Assembly: GCF_017875955.1 (NCBI RefSeq)
Contig: NZ_JAGINK010000001.1
Location: 191,001-255,000 of the forward strand
Direction of reading: 5' to 3'
Origin: Pseudomonas sp. BP8
GTDB lineage: Bacteria > Pseudomonadota > Gammaproteobacteria > Pseudomonadales > Pseudomonadaceae
Length of the DNA: 64,000 bases
In this document: piece by piece, positions 36,801 to 43,777 of the stretch
Layout: each line of letters starts with the position of its first letter
Position numbering within the stretch: position 1 is the stretch's first letter
Translations under genes and position numbers: made by a program
Notes under the pieces: generated by a model
The model's input: the letters and a program-made list of their open reading frames with translations, nothing else
What the model was told of the DNA's origin: nothing
Database searches by the model: none

Positions 36801-37077
36801 GGTTCACCCCTTCAGCGCCTGCGAAGGTCCGGCAAACTTGGCCATTGTTCAACGCGTGCCAGTAGGTCAGCTCGTCGAGCGACTCGACGCGGCAGGCCGT
36901 CACCACCGCATCAGGACTACGCAAAACTACGCGCCCACACTCGGCGTCGGCCAGGCTCAAGAACGGCCCCAGCAAATTCCGATCGGCCTTCGGATGGCTC
37001 ACATAAAACAGCTCAGCGGCTTTCTTCGGGCAAGCCGATCCCGTCGCCGCCGATTGGCAGCGTTGAAAATTCGTCAT
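36793..37077 (-). CDS. Small hypothetical protein of the replication operon
   Basis: 94 residues, soluble, with four cysteines (QRCQSAATGSAC, ECGR, ACRV) but no clear zinc-finger spacing. Overlaps the following gene by 8 bp and follows the 173-aa gene after 19 bp. No family recognised. Confidence 0.6.
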   Translation of the reverse strand: MTNFQRCQSAATGSACPKKAAELFYVSHPKADRNLLGPFLSLADAECGRVVLRSPDAVVTACRVESLDELTYWHALNNGQVCRTFAGAEGVNHE

Positions 37078-37096
37078 CCTAAATTCTCCTGGGCTG

Positions 37097-37618
37097 TTAG
37101 CTCAGTTCCTTGAAGCTCGCCGGATAAGTGCTGGGGTCAAGCCAGCGATTTGCGTTGTCGATCAGCTGTTGCTCTGTCAGACGATCAAGATCAGATCCCA
37201 GCCTGACAGCAGCTTGCTCGAGCCACCGGGATAGCTCTCCAAGGAAACCAGCGCGCTGACCATTGAGCGCGGTTTGCTCTTCCCTGGTCGATGGCTCCTT
37301 TAGTGCCATCGAATAGAGCATTGAAGCCAGCAGTGAGGCGCTAAGTGAAAACTGGTTATCCCGCTCGTCTCGGAGGTATTTCAAATAGACGTGAGCGATG
37401 GATTTGCCGGCTTCCACGCCACCAAGAAATGTTCCAGTCATCGGCACGTCCCAGTTTCCCTCCCGTGCGCCGTGATCCTGGCCAACAAATGGCAAGCGCT
37501 CCCATGGACCACTTTTCTCGGGATGGGCGCGAAGGCCGAATTGTTTGGCCTTGGTGCGGGAACGCTTGCCAGCGCTTTTCGTGCGGTCAGTGCGTGTCGA
37601 TTTGGAATTAGCCTTCAC
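37097..37618 (-). CDS. Hypothetical element protein, paralogue of the C-terminal half of 20897-21955
   Basis: 173 residues with a basic, Ser/Lys-rich start (KSTRTDRTKSAGKRSRTKAK) followed by the shared domain: GLRAHPEKSGPWERLPF, NWDVPMTGTFLGGVEAGKSI, RAGFLGELSRWLEQAAVRLG. By eye well over half of the aligned residues match the copy 16 kb away on the other strand. Four-base overlap with the preceding gene (37615-37618). Function unknown. Confidence 0.75.
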   Translation of the reverse strand: MKANSKSTRTDRTKSAGKRSRTKAKQFGLRAHPEKSGPWERLPFVGQDHGAREGNWDVPMTGTFLGGVEAGKSIAHVYLKYLRDERDNQFSLSASLLASMLYSMALKEPSTREEQTALNGQRAGFLGELSRWLEQAAVRLGSDLDRLTEQQLIDNANRWLDPSTYPASFKELS

Positions 37619-37830
37619 AGGTCACCCCCTTGCTCGGCAATCACGTCTTCCAGCACTTCGGCCCAGGCCATGGCGGTGTGCTGCGCCATCACAGCGGTAA
37701 CACGGGCGACGATGACGGGCGTGGTAGGTGAGGCGATCACCGCCAGCGCCATGCTCAGCAACACAAGGATGCCTTGCACGTCTCGCAGTTCGTCTAGGCA
37801 GTCATCAGGCATCTGGATAGGGGGAGTCAT
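37615..37830 (-). CDS. Small hypothetical protein
   Basis: 71 residues, acidic start and end with a hydrophobic centre (ILVLLSMALAVIASPTTPVIVARVTAVM) that may be one membrane segment or a buried helix. Overlaps neighbours at both ends by 4 bp. Confidence 0.6.
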   Translation of the reverse strand: MTPPIQMPDDCLDELRDVQGILVLLSMALAVIASPTTPVIVARVTAVMAQHTAMAWAEVLEDVIAEQGGDL

Positions 37831-38132
37831 ACCGTAGCCTCCTCATCCAAGCCAGCACGCTTGCCTACGACCCCATGCGAGGCACCGAGGTGGCGGTGGC
37901 GCCAGCAATAATTACCGCTGAACGACTGGATCTGCTCAAGGTGCCGGGCAATGTCGCGGGCCACTTGATTCTCATAGCCGCCCATGGATGGGATCACGAA
38001 CGTCAGCAGGATTTCTTTCAGCTTGCGATGCTCCTCCCTGGCGAAGTTCATTTGGCACATCTCGAACGCTTCAAGCACCGCCTCAGGCAGCACTTCACCT
38101 TCAAGAACAGCCGGTGTCGGGAAGATGGTCAT
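37827..38132 (-). CDS. Small hypothetical protein
   Basis: 101 residues from the ATG at 38130-38132, which overlaps the preceding stop (ATGA); a longer in-frame start at 38207 is discounted. Helical, His/Arg-rich C-terminal half. No family recognised. Confidence 0.6.
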   Translation of the reverse strand: MTIFPTPAVLEGEVLPEAVLEAFEMCQMNFAREEHRKLKEILLTFVIPSMGGYENQVARDIARHLEQIQSFSGNYCWRHRHLGASHGVVGKRAGLDEEATV

Positions 38133-38461
38133 TGGGCACCTCCGACATGAGCGACGATTTGGAAATGTTCCACCAGAGCCGCACCTGGATTCGGCTGGCG
38201 CCGGCACTGCTCCAGCGCGGCACAGACTTCATCTGAAGCACGCATGGCGTCTTCTAGGCCGACCAAAGAGCCACGGCAACGGCCTAGGATGCTCACAGCT
38301 GCTTTCGGAAAGTCCGCACTGACCAAGGTGGCGATCTCGCCTGCAAGGCTTACCCCAACCACTGGGGGCAGGCGGAACACTTGTTGTCCAGGAATAGTGA
38401 CCACGACTTGAGACTGAATGAAGCCCTGAACCACCTCGGCGACTTGCTGGGCGTGAGTCAC
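38129..38461 (-). CDS. Small hypothetical protein
   Basis: 110 residues, mostly hydrophobic-alternating (QVVVTIPGQQVFRLPPVVGV) with two cysteines. Overlaps both neighbours by 4 bp in the same leftward operon. No family recognised. Confidence 0.6.
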   Translation of the reverse strand: MTHAQQVAEVVQGFIQSQVVVTIPGQQVFRLPPVVGVSLAGEIATLVSADFPKAAVSILGRCRGSLVGLEDAMRASDEVCAALEQCRRQPNPGAALVEHFQIVAHVGGAQ

Positions 38462-38616
38462 TGGGCACCACCTTGCCCTTCCAGGGCGCGGGCGATCTTG
38501 GCGTGATGGTTATAGCGGGCGAGACGGACAGACAGGGAAGAGTTTGCGCGAAGAGCGGCCAAGGCCAGACGGCGGTGGGCGTGTGCGCGGATTTTGGACG
38601 GATTGAGGGCGTGCAT
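38458..38616 (-). CDS. Very small basic protein, first gene of the replication operon
   Basis: 52 residues, extremely basic and Ala-rich (KIRAHAHRRLALAALRANSS, ARYNHHAKIARALEG). Strong AAGGAG ribosome site, but that site lies inside a 7-bp hairpin (38623-38643). Overlaps the next gene by 4 bp. Possibly an RNA- or DNA-binding regulator; unidentified. Confidence 0.6.
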   Translation of the reverse strand: MHALNPSKIRAHAHRRLALAALRANSSLSVRLARYNHHAKIARALEGQGGAQ

Positions 38617-38933
38617 GGGTCGAGCTCCTTGATTTGAGGAGCTGCCACTGATCGTCGCCAAACGATTTAGGGTGGCAGCTGTACGCAGGTTGGCGAACCG
38701 GGAATCAAGGAACCCGGCAGACCCAAGGGTCTCCCGCGCACAGCCGCCATAACACGTGACTGCGGGCACAAAAAAAGCGCCTGCAATCGTGATAGGGGCG
38801 CTTATGCGCCTTGATTTCGTCGGGTCGCCAAACCCGGCCGCTGAATTTGCAGCGACCGGCGAACCATACCGAGCATCACAATTGCCTGCAACCAGAATTA
38901 TCGACCGTTCAACGTGGATCTTTAGTGCCGGCA
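38617..38933. promoter_or_regulatory. Structured leader region of the replication operon
   Basis: Hairpin AGCTCCT-N7-AGGAGCT (38623-38643) hides the first ribosome site. It overlaps a longer pairing AGCTGCCAC (38640-38648) / GTGGCAGCT (38672-38680), giving two mutually exclusive folds. AGACCC-AA-GGGTCT lies at 38719-38732. A reverse-strand terminator lies upstream (38768-38802). Confidence 0.6.
38768..38802 (-). terminator. Reverse-strand Rho-independent terminator before the replication operon
   Basis: On the reverse strand AGCGCC ... GGCGCT followed by seven T. It ends the transcript of the gene at 38934-39230 or attenuates read-through into the operon. Confidence 0.75.
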
Positions 38934-39230
38934 TCATTCGACCACCTTCTGCGCCGGCCCAGCGCTTAGGAAGTACGTGGCCACTTTGCGATGATCCCGA
39001 CCATGGTCATCTTTCAGCGTGCTCAGATGAGTAGCAATCTTGTGACCCAGGGCGCGAAGCTCGGCAATACGCGCGCCCGGGCGCACGATGTTCAGCTGCG
39101 CGATGGCCTGGAAGGTGTTGATCGATCCGTGTTGGCGCAAATGGGCAAGCAAGCGAATACGCTGCGCGCTGCCGCTGGTGTCGCTTGCTGAGCAACCACT
39201 ATCGAGAGGCGGAGTGTCAGCCATTTTCAT
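38934..39230 (-). CDS. Small helix-turn-helix protein
   Basis: 98 residues. A winged-helix/HTH-like segment (RIRLLAHLRQHGSINTFQAIAQLNIVRPGARIAELRALGHKI, about 25-66, in part) is typical of phage-element DNA-binding proteins that act on nucleic-acid ends or as regulators. No further domain. It lies between alpA and the replication operon and is followed by its own terminator. Confidence 0.65.
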   Translation of the reverse strand: MKMADTPPLDSGCSASDTSGSAQRIRLLAHLRQHGSINTFQAIAQLNIVRPGARIAELRALGHKIATHLSTLKDDHGRDHRKVATYFLSAGPAQKVVE

Positions 39231-39397
39231 GCCCCCTCGCCTTCGCAGCCTGCTGGATCGCGCTCGCTCTGATGTCCCTGCTCGATCTGGCGGGGATGCA
39301 CCAAATTTTTTAAGGGTACGGGAAGGGATAGAACTGATTTTTCCAGGCCGGCCGATCCCTGCTCCGCGCCAACGCAGAGTTGATTGATCATCATGGG

Positions 39398-39616
39398 TTA
39401 GGCCTCCTGGCTGCGCAGGAAGCTTTCGACAGACTCAGGTTCCCATCGGACGGAGCGACCGAAGCGGATAGGCTCAGGGAAACCGGGGGTTTTGGACCAC
39501 CGCCACCAGGTGGAGCGGCTGACTTGATACTTCGCGCAGAGCTGGGCTGCGGTAGCGCGGGCGCCGGGAACCGGCAGGTGGGGCAGATCGGTCTTGCTGA
39601 TGGCGGTTTGAGCCAT
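39398..39616 (-). CDS. alpA: AlpA-family regulator / excisionase-like protein
   Basis: 72 residues with a MerR-like winged helix: ATAAQLCAKYQVSRSTWWRW then RFGRSVRWEPESVESFL, the AlpA/Vis signature. In P4-like satellites such proteins drive late or excision functions and activate the integrase. AAGGAG lies nine bases before the ATG. The next leftward gene is the HTH protein at 38934-39230. A perfect 20-bp palindrome (39738-39757) lies about 120 bp upstream and may be its operator. Confidence 0.85.
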   Translation of the reverse strand: MAQTAISKTDLPHLPVPGARATAAQLCAKYQVSRSTWWRWSKTPGFPEPIRFGRSVRWEPESVESFLRSQEA

Positions 39617-39700
39617 TGTCGATTTCTCCTTACACGGGAAAAACCGAGGGGGTCGACCTGCAAATCATCGGAAAGCGCGCACCTGTATGGAGACCCAGTG

Positions 39701-39882
39701 TTGCGCAATATTCCCGTTGGTACTACAGTCCGCCCGAGTTTACCGTTATCGGTAAACCTCTGAAGCCCACTCAAAAGCTTCTCCCCTCGGGGTTTGTGTA
39801 TTGGCTCTGCTATGCACAGAGGGCGCTCTAACGCCCTTTCCCGAATCAGCCCCTGGTATTGCAGTACCAGGGGCTTTTCTTT
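39701..39882 (+). ncRNA. Candidate structured small RNA of the element
   Basis: Promoter-like TTGCGC (39701) and TACAGT (39724) spaced 17 bp, then the 39738-39757 palindrome. Successive hairpins follow: GAAGC/GCTTC, CTCTG/CAGAG, GGGCG/CGCCC (39821-39836), and a strong terminator AGCCCCTGGTA / TACCAGGGGCT (39848-39875) with U-run. No good ORF. Satellites of the P4 type use a small immunity RNA; equivalence is inference. Confidence 0.45.
39738..39757. promoter_or_regulatory. Operator-like 20-bp palindrome
   Basis: GTTTACCGTTATCGGTAAAC: 8-bp arms, 4-bp centre. It lies upstream of alpA (-) and at the beginning of the RNA candidate (+). Confidence 0.7.
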
Positions 39883-40634
39883 GCCTGCAGACAGCGATCC
39901 AACGTCCCAGCAGTTGCAACCACTTTTCAGTATGTCGCTTCGGTGCCGGATGACGGGATGTTAACGGCGCAGCTCTCGTGTTCGCAACAACTTTCTCCCG
40001 CACTTTCCAAGTTACCTGTGGATAAAAAATCCGGAGCACTGAGAGCCCATGATTGAAACACGGCCCTATACGTCCCAATGCGTCCCAACAGGTATCAATA
40101 CGTGCAAAACTATATCAGAGATCCCAGACAGAAAATCCGACAGGCGGTAGATTACGCCCCTGAAACCCCCGGTTTTACTGGTCCCTGTTGAGGGCCTCAT
40201 GAGGGTCTCATGCGTCCCTCGCTCGCCCTTATCTCACAATCACGCACCGATCTTCTTTTTCATCTGTGACAAGTAGCCGTGACGCCGCGCCACAAAACCA
40301 TGAAGTACGATTTTGTGGCGCGCGCTTTTTTTTCAGATGCAGAAGAGCCTTACGGGCAACTAACAACGCTGCGTAATATTAGACGTTGTTTATTTGGGCT
40401 TATTCGCTGCTATTCACGGTTATGCACTGTTCCGACCTCGTTCCCGTATGGGCTTTGGAAGTGAACAAGGAGCGATACGCAGCAGCCTAGCGCGCCTGGA
40501 TGATCATCATCGCTGCTGAAACCATCGGCGCCCAGGCATCTATGGATGGAATGGTGGATTGAGGCGGGAGCTCAAAATTTAGCTGCTAAATCAGCCCGGC
40601 TTCTTCAACTGCGAGAATGGGGCGCTGACATGCG
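39883..40634. other. Noncoding region between the RNA candidate and the integrase
   Basis: About 750 bp. Phased repeats CGTCCCAA (40071, 40081) and CTCATG (40196, 40207); palindrome CCTCATGAGG (about 40195); hairpin CGCGCCACAAAA (40286-40297) / TTTTGTGGCGCG (40311-40322) followed by eight T, a + strand terminator. The small ORFs here are not convincing. Confidence 0.55.
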
Positions 40635-42083
40635 TTACGGCTTTGGCCCAGCGTTTTTCTTGATACGCCGAGGCATTGGTAGCACATTGCTATCTTTCGT
40701 TTTCAGCTCGCCCAATACAACTGCCAACCCGAGCTCAAATTGCTCAAGTGCGCGGCGCTTCTCCGGTAACGCAGCTTCAGCGTTATTCCGATAGTGCTTC
40801 GAGACAACCCCTGTTTGGCCATGCGCCTGCAGAAGGTCAGACAGGCGATCATCAACACCGCACCGCTGCATAAGCTGGGTGCAAGTGCGGCGCAGGTCAC
40901 GGGGCGAGAATGGCGACATCCGCACTCCATCGACCACAGCATGCTTGGAATCCATCCAATCCGCTATCGCATGGGTCGGACTACTGATAACGAAGGGCTG
41001 CTTGCCATGGGTGGTCCAAGGCCATTGATGGTCACCGCTGATTTCCAGCACGCGCCGCATGATAGAGATCGCACGATCCGAAAGCGGGACAAGGTGCGGC
41101 CGGCTCATGGTCTGCCCGCCCCTGCCTTTCCGGTGAACGAGCAGGACAGTGCCCGCGTCCAGGTCGTAGTCAGCCCATGTGGTTTCGATGATGTTCTTGA
41201 TGCGCTGACCACCAGTCGCGATCACGAACTTGAACAGCAGTGCCATCACTGGACCAATGCCTTCTGTGTTCTCGATCGTCTGCCAAAAGTGCTTCAGCTC
41301 TGCATCCGAAAGCGCCCGTTCGACAGGAGCGGAGACCTTCTCCACCTTCACCATTGCAGCCGGGTTGGTCTCAAGGCTATAGACCTTTGCATTTGAGCGT
41401 CCTACGACGCTCTCAACTGTTAAGCCATGATTGAATGCCGCGACGAGGAAAGAACGCATCCGATCCGCTTGGACCTTGGAGCCACGATTCCAGATCGGGT
41501 TGAGGATGGTGAGGATATGCTCTGATCGAACATCCCGGGCCTTCATCTGCATGATCTCGGGATGGGGTGTTTCCAGATTGCTCTTGAACAAGCGCTCCAG
41601 CTCTTTCACAACGCCTATGGTCGCCTTGACCCGGCGTGACTCGATGTAATCCAAGAAAAGGTCATGGAAGCTGCCACGGGCTGCGTCTATCTCAGCCAAG
41701 CGCAAGTGTTCAAGTCTCTCTTGCTCCATCCGCGCAGCCGCATTCTCTTGCTCGATTTCGGCTGCGGCTTTCTGTTCAGCAACATACGCCAGGTACTTGG
41801 CTAGGCCTCCCGCAGCCGCGGCCTCAACGGAGATACGCATCGCCTCGGCCCGGATTCCATCAAGGGTATGCTCACCTGTCCCTACACGGGGCTTCTTCGA
41901 GAGCGTCCCCAGCACCAGCCTTTTGTCGCTGTCAGGTGTGCGCTCTCGGTAATAGGCCTGGATTGCACCTGATGCTTTGCGCTCAAGAAGCAGAGTGCCC
42001 TTTCCACGAGAACCCACCGGTTCAGACTGTCGGGTCTTTACGGAGTATGCCTCCATCTCAGTCATGCGCATGCGTTTAGCCAT
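40635..42083 (-). CDS. int: Tyrosine integrase of the element
   Basis: 482-residue tyrosine recombinase of the P4 type. Catalytic residues: Arg294 in ATGGQRIKN, Arg398 in SPRDLRRT, His421 and nucleophile Tyr431 in HGQTGVVSKHY. The His that usually opens box II is replaced by Arg395, a variant seen in some relatives. It has an N-terminal arm-binding domain plus a long Glu/Ala-rich helix (about 100-135). It reads inward from attR; attP-type arm repeats (TTTTCCCCGTT) overlap and precede its start. It inserts into the 3' end of tRNA-Thr. Confidence 0.95.
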   Translation of the reverse strand: MAKRMRMTEMEAYSVKTRQSEPVGSRGKGTLLLERKASGAIQAYYRERTPDSDKRLVLGTLSKKPRVGTGEHTLDGIRAEAMRISVEAAAAGGLAKYLAYVAEQKAAAEIEQENAAARMEQERLEHLRLAEIDAARGSFHDLFLDYIESRRVKATIGVVKELERLFKSNLETPHPEIMQMKARDVRSEHILTILNPIWNRGSKVQADRMRSFLVAAFNHGLTVESVVGRSNAKVYSLETNPAAMVKVEKVSAPVERALSDAELKHFWQTIENTEGIGPVMALLFKFVIATGGQRIKNIIETTWADYDLDAGTVLLVHRKGRGGQTMSRPHLVPLSDRAISIMRRVLEISGDHQWPWTTHGKQPFVISSPTHAIADWMDSKHAVVDGVRMSPFSPRDLRRTCTQLMQRCGVDDRLSDLLQAHGQTGVVSKHYRNNAEAALPEKRRALEQFELGLAVVLGELKTKDSNVLPMPRRIKKNAGPKP

Positions 42084-42127
42084 TTTTCCCCGTTACCTCC
42101 ACGTTTTCCCCGTTCGATCCCCGTTTT
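42083..42127. promoter_or_regulatory. Integrase arm-site candidates, right end
   Basis: TTTTTCCCCGTT (42083), CGTTTTCCCCGTTCG (42102) and GATCCCCGTTTT (42116): three direct copies adjoining the integrase start and matching those near attL. Confidence 0.5.
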
Positions 42128-42254
42128 CGATGCAAAGGTACGCTATCGGGTGAAACATAGAAAGACATCAAACCGGCGCTATAACTGGTCTTCTCTGGTA
42201 ATCACGGCACCCCATGAGAATCGGTGACTTCTCAGAAATCATCAGAGCAAACGG

Positions 42255-42293
42255 CTTGTAATCAGTAGGTCCCGGGTTCGATTCCTGGTGCCG
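42255..42293. repeat. attR core (39-bp copy of tRNA-Thr 3' end)
   Basis: Identical to 19269-19307. Only the anticodon-arm to T-arm part is present, so it is not a functional tRNA. Confidence 0.95.
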
Positions 42294-42605
42294 CACCATA
42301 CGTAGTACTCAAGAGGCTCACCGAAACGTGGGCCTTTTTTTGCTTTCAGCTTCGCGATAGGGCTCAGTTGGCGAATTCCCCCAGCCTTGCGCGAGACGGG
42401 CACACAACCGCACGGGTGCATTTCAAATCGTAGGAAATGAGCTGGCTCACGCTACGAGGCAGCCATCGTAGAGAACTGGATTCGCAGCACGCCGCGTCTT
42501 CTATGGGAGCGGCCTTGTGCCGCGATAGGCCGCAGAGCGGCCCCGGCAATCTCAGACCAGAACAGCGAAAATTTCAAGCCCTCCGACAGAACTCAAAACG
42601 TCCTG
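42294..42605. other. Region after attR: original tRNA terminator and REP unit
   Basis: GGCTCAC-N6-GTGGGCC with seven T (42315-42341) is the former tRNA-Thr terminator. 42501-42547 is a family-B-type REP. No gene seen. Confidence 0.7.
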
Positions 42606-43058
42606 TCAGGCGGCTCTCTGCTCCAAGATCTCCCACCCCAGGCAAGCCAGCGCCAATGTGCGCGGAACCGCATCACGACCACTGCTATAGCGGCTGATGC
42701 TACGGGCGCTGACTCCCAGCGCTTCGGCAGCCTGGTCGAGCGTCATCCGGTGGCGCAGACGCCAGCGAATGAAAATTCGGGTATTTTCATCAGGGGCGTT
42801 CTGGGCAAGCGCGTCCAGCAGCAGGGTATCCGCACCAATCTGAATATCCAGCGTCGGCCACTCCACCGACCATCCCCCGTCGCCCAATACGACCCCTTCA
42901 AACGCGTTTTGCTTGGACAGGGGCGCCAATCCTGGATACGCCTTGAGCGCATCGCTCATATCCAGGGTGAAATGCTGACCATTGGTAAAGGTAAGCTCAA
43001 GGTTGGCGCCCGATCTAGGCTGCACACCCTTCAGACGCGGACGTTTCATCGATGCCAT
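42606..43058 (-). CDS. DUF2442 protein with HTH (possible antitoxin)
   Basis: 150 residues: DUF2442 domain (LELTFTNGQHFTLDMSD ... GVVLGDGGWSVEWPTLDIQIGADTLL, in part) followed by a C-terminal helix-turn-helix (MTLDQAAEALGVSARSISRYSSG). AAGGAG eight bases before the ATG at 43056-43058 decides the start. It overlaps the end of the DUF4160 gene by about 13 bp. DUF4160-DUF2442 pairs are widely found together and behave like toxin-antitoxin modules in annotation; direct evidence is not known to me. Confidence 0.85.
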   Translation of the reverse strand: MASMKRPRLKGVQPRSGANLELTFTNGQHFTLDMSDALKAYPGLAPLSKQNAFEGVVLGDGGWSVEWPTLDIQIGADTLLLDALAQNAPDENTRIFIRWRLRHRMTLDQAAEALGVSARSISRYSSGRDAVPRTLALACLGWEILEQRAA

Positions 43059-43276
43059 TTCATCCACTCCTTCAACAAATCGACCTGATGGGTCGCGACC
43101 CAAGCCAGGGCTTCTTGCACCACTTTGGCAGGTGCTCTGCCTTGGGTAACAGTCAAAGATTCCAGACTGATCACCACGTCCACACCACCGCCCGTAAGGT
43201 GAACGTGCGGTGGTAGATGATCCCTTTCCCTTAGCTCAATGCGGTACTTGTCGCGAAATCGATATTTGGTAGACAT
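43046..43276 (-). CDS. DUF4160 protein (possible toxin partner)
   Basis: 76 residues; the signature of DUF4160 is present: FRDKYRIELRERDHLPPHVHLTGGGVDVVISL (in part) and a C-terminal VDLLKEWMKWH. Small basic alpha/beta protein encoded first in the pair. An inverted word CCAATTTGGCGATA lies upstream (about 43291). Confidence 0.85.
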   Translation of the reverse strand: MSTKYRFRDKYRIELRERDHLPPHVHLTGGGVDVVISLESLTVTQGRAPAKVVQEALAWVATHQVDLLKEWMKWHR

Positions 43277-43777
43277 GGCCTGATCGTATCGCCAATTTGG
43301 CGATACGGCAACCGGCGCAAACCCGCTGTGGGGTTATCCACAGCACCGCATGCTCCGTCTGTTACCCAAGGCGCACGCTAATCAATTTGCGTCTGGGTTG
43401 CGTATGCCGGGGCTGCTTTGCAGCCCTTTCGCGACACAAGGCCGCTCCCACAATGATGGCGCCAGCTTTTAGGTTTTGTGCAGGACAGTTGCTCACACAC
43501 AGTCCGCGCATACCCTAGAGGAGGGGCGGGGCGGCGATCCGGCTTAGCCTGCGAAGAGGCCGGTCCAGTTGGGGTGGTGTATGGCACCGGCTTCGCCGGT
43601 TTCGCGGGGCAAGCCCGCTCCTACAGGGTTCGATCAGATCGATGAAGTAGCGTTCAGGGTGCGATTAAATCGATGAGTTAGCGTTAGTTCTGTGAGAGAA
43701 ACTTGTGTCGCGAAAGGGGCGCTATGCGCCCCCAGCAATGCTGGCCTTTATGAGCAGGTCAGCGTATTACGCAGACC
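43277..43777. other. Intergenic region with REP units and a second repeat
   Basis: 501 bp. Family-B REP at 43408-43453, family-A REP pair at 43551-43627, then two tandem imperfect units (ATCGATGAAGTAGCGTT, ATCGATGAGTTAGCGTT, 43636-43686) followed by a CGCGAAAGGGGCGCTATGCG hairpin. A relative of this last unit lies at 63200-63290. Confidence 0.75.

Noticed and set aside
39746..40078. 110-codon reverse ORF between alpA and integrase
   Set aside because: Overlaps the operator and two + strand terminators; no ribosome site.
42255..42330. Second tRNA-Thr gene
   Set aside because: Only the 3' 39 bases are present and the acceptor 5' strand is missing; it is attR.
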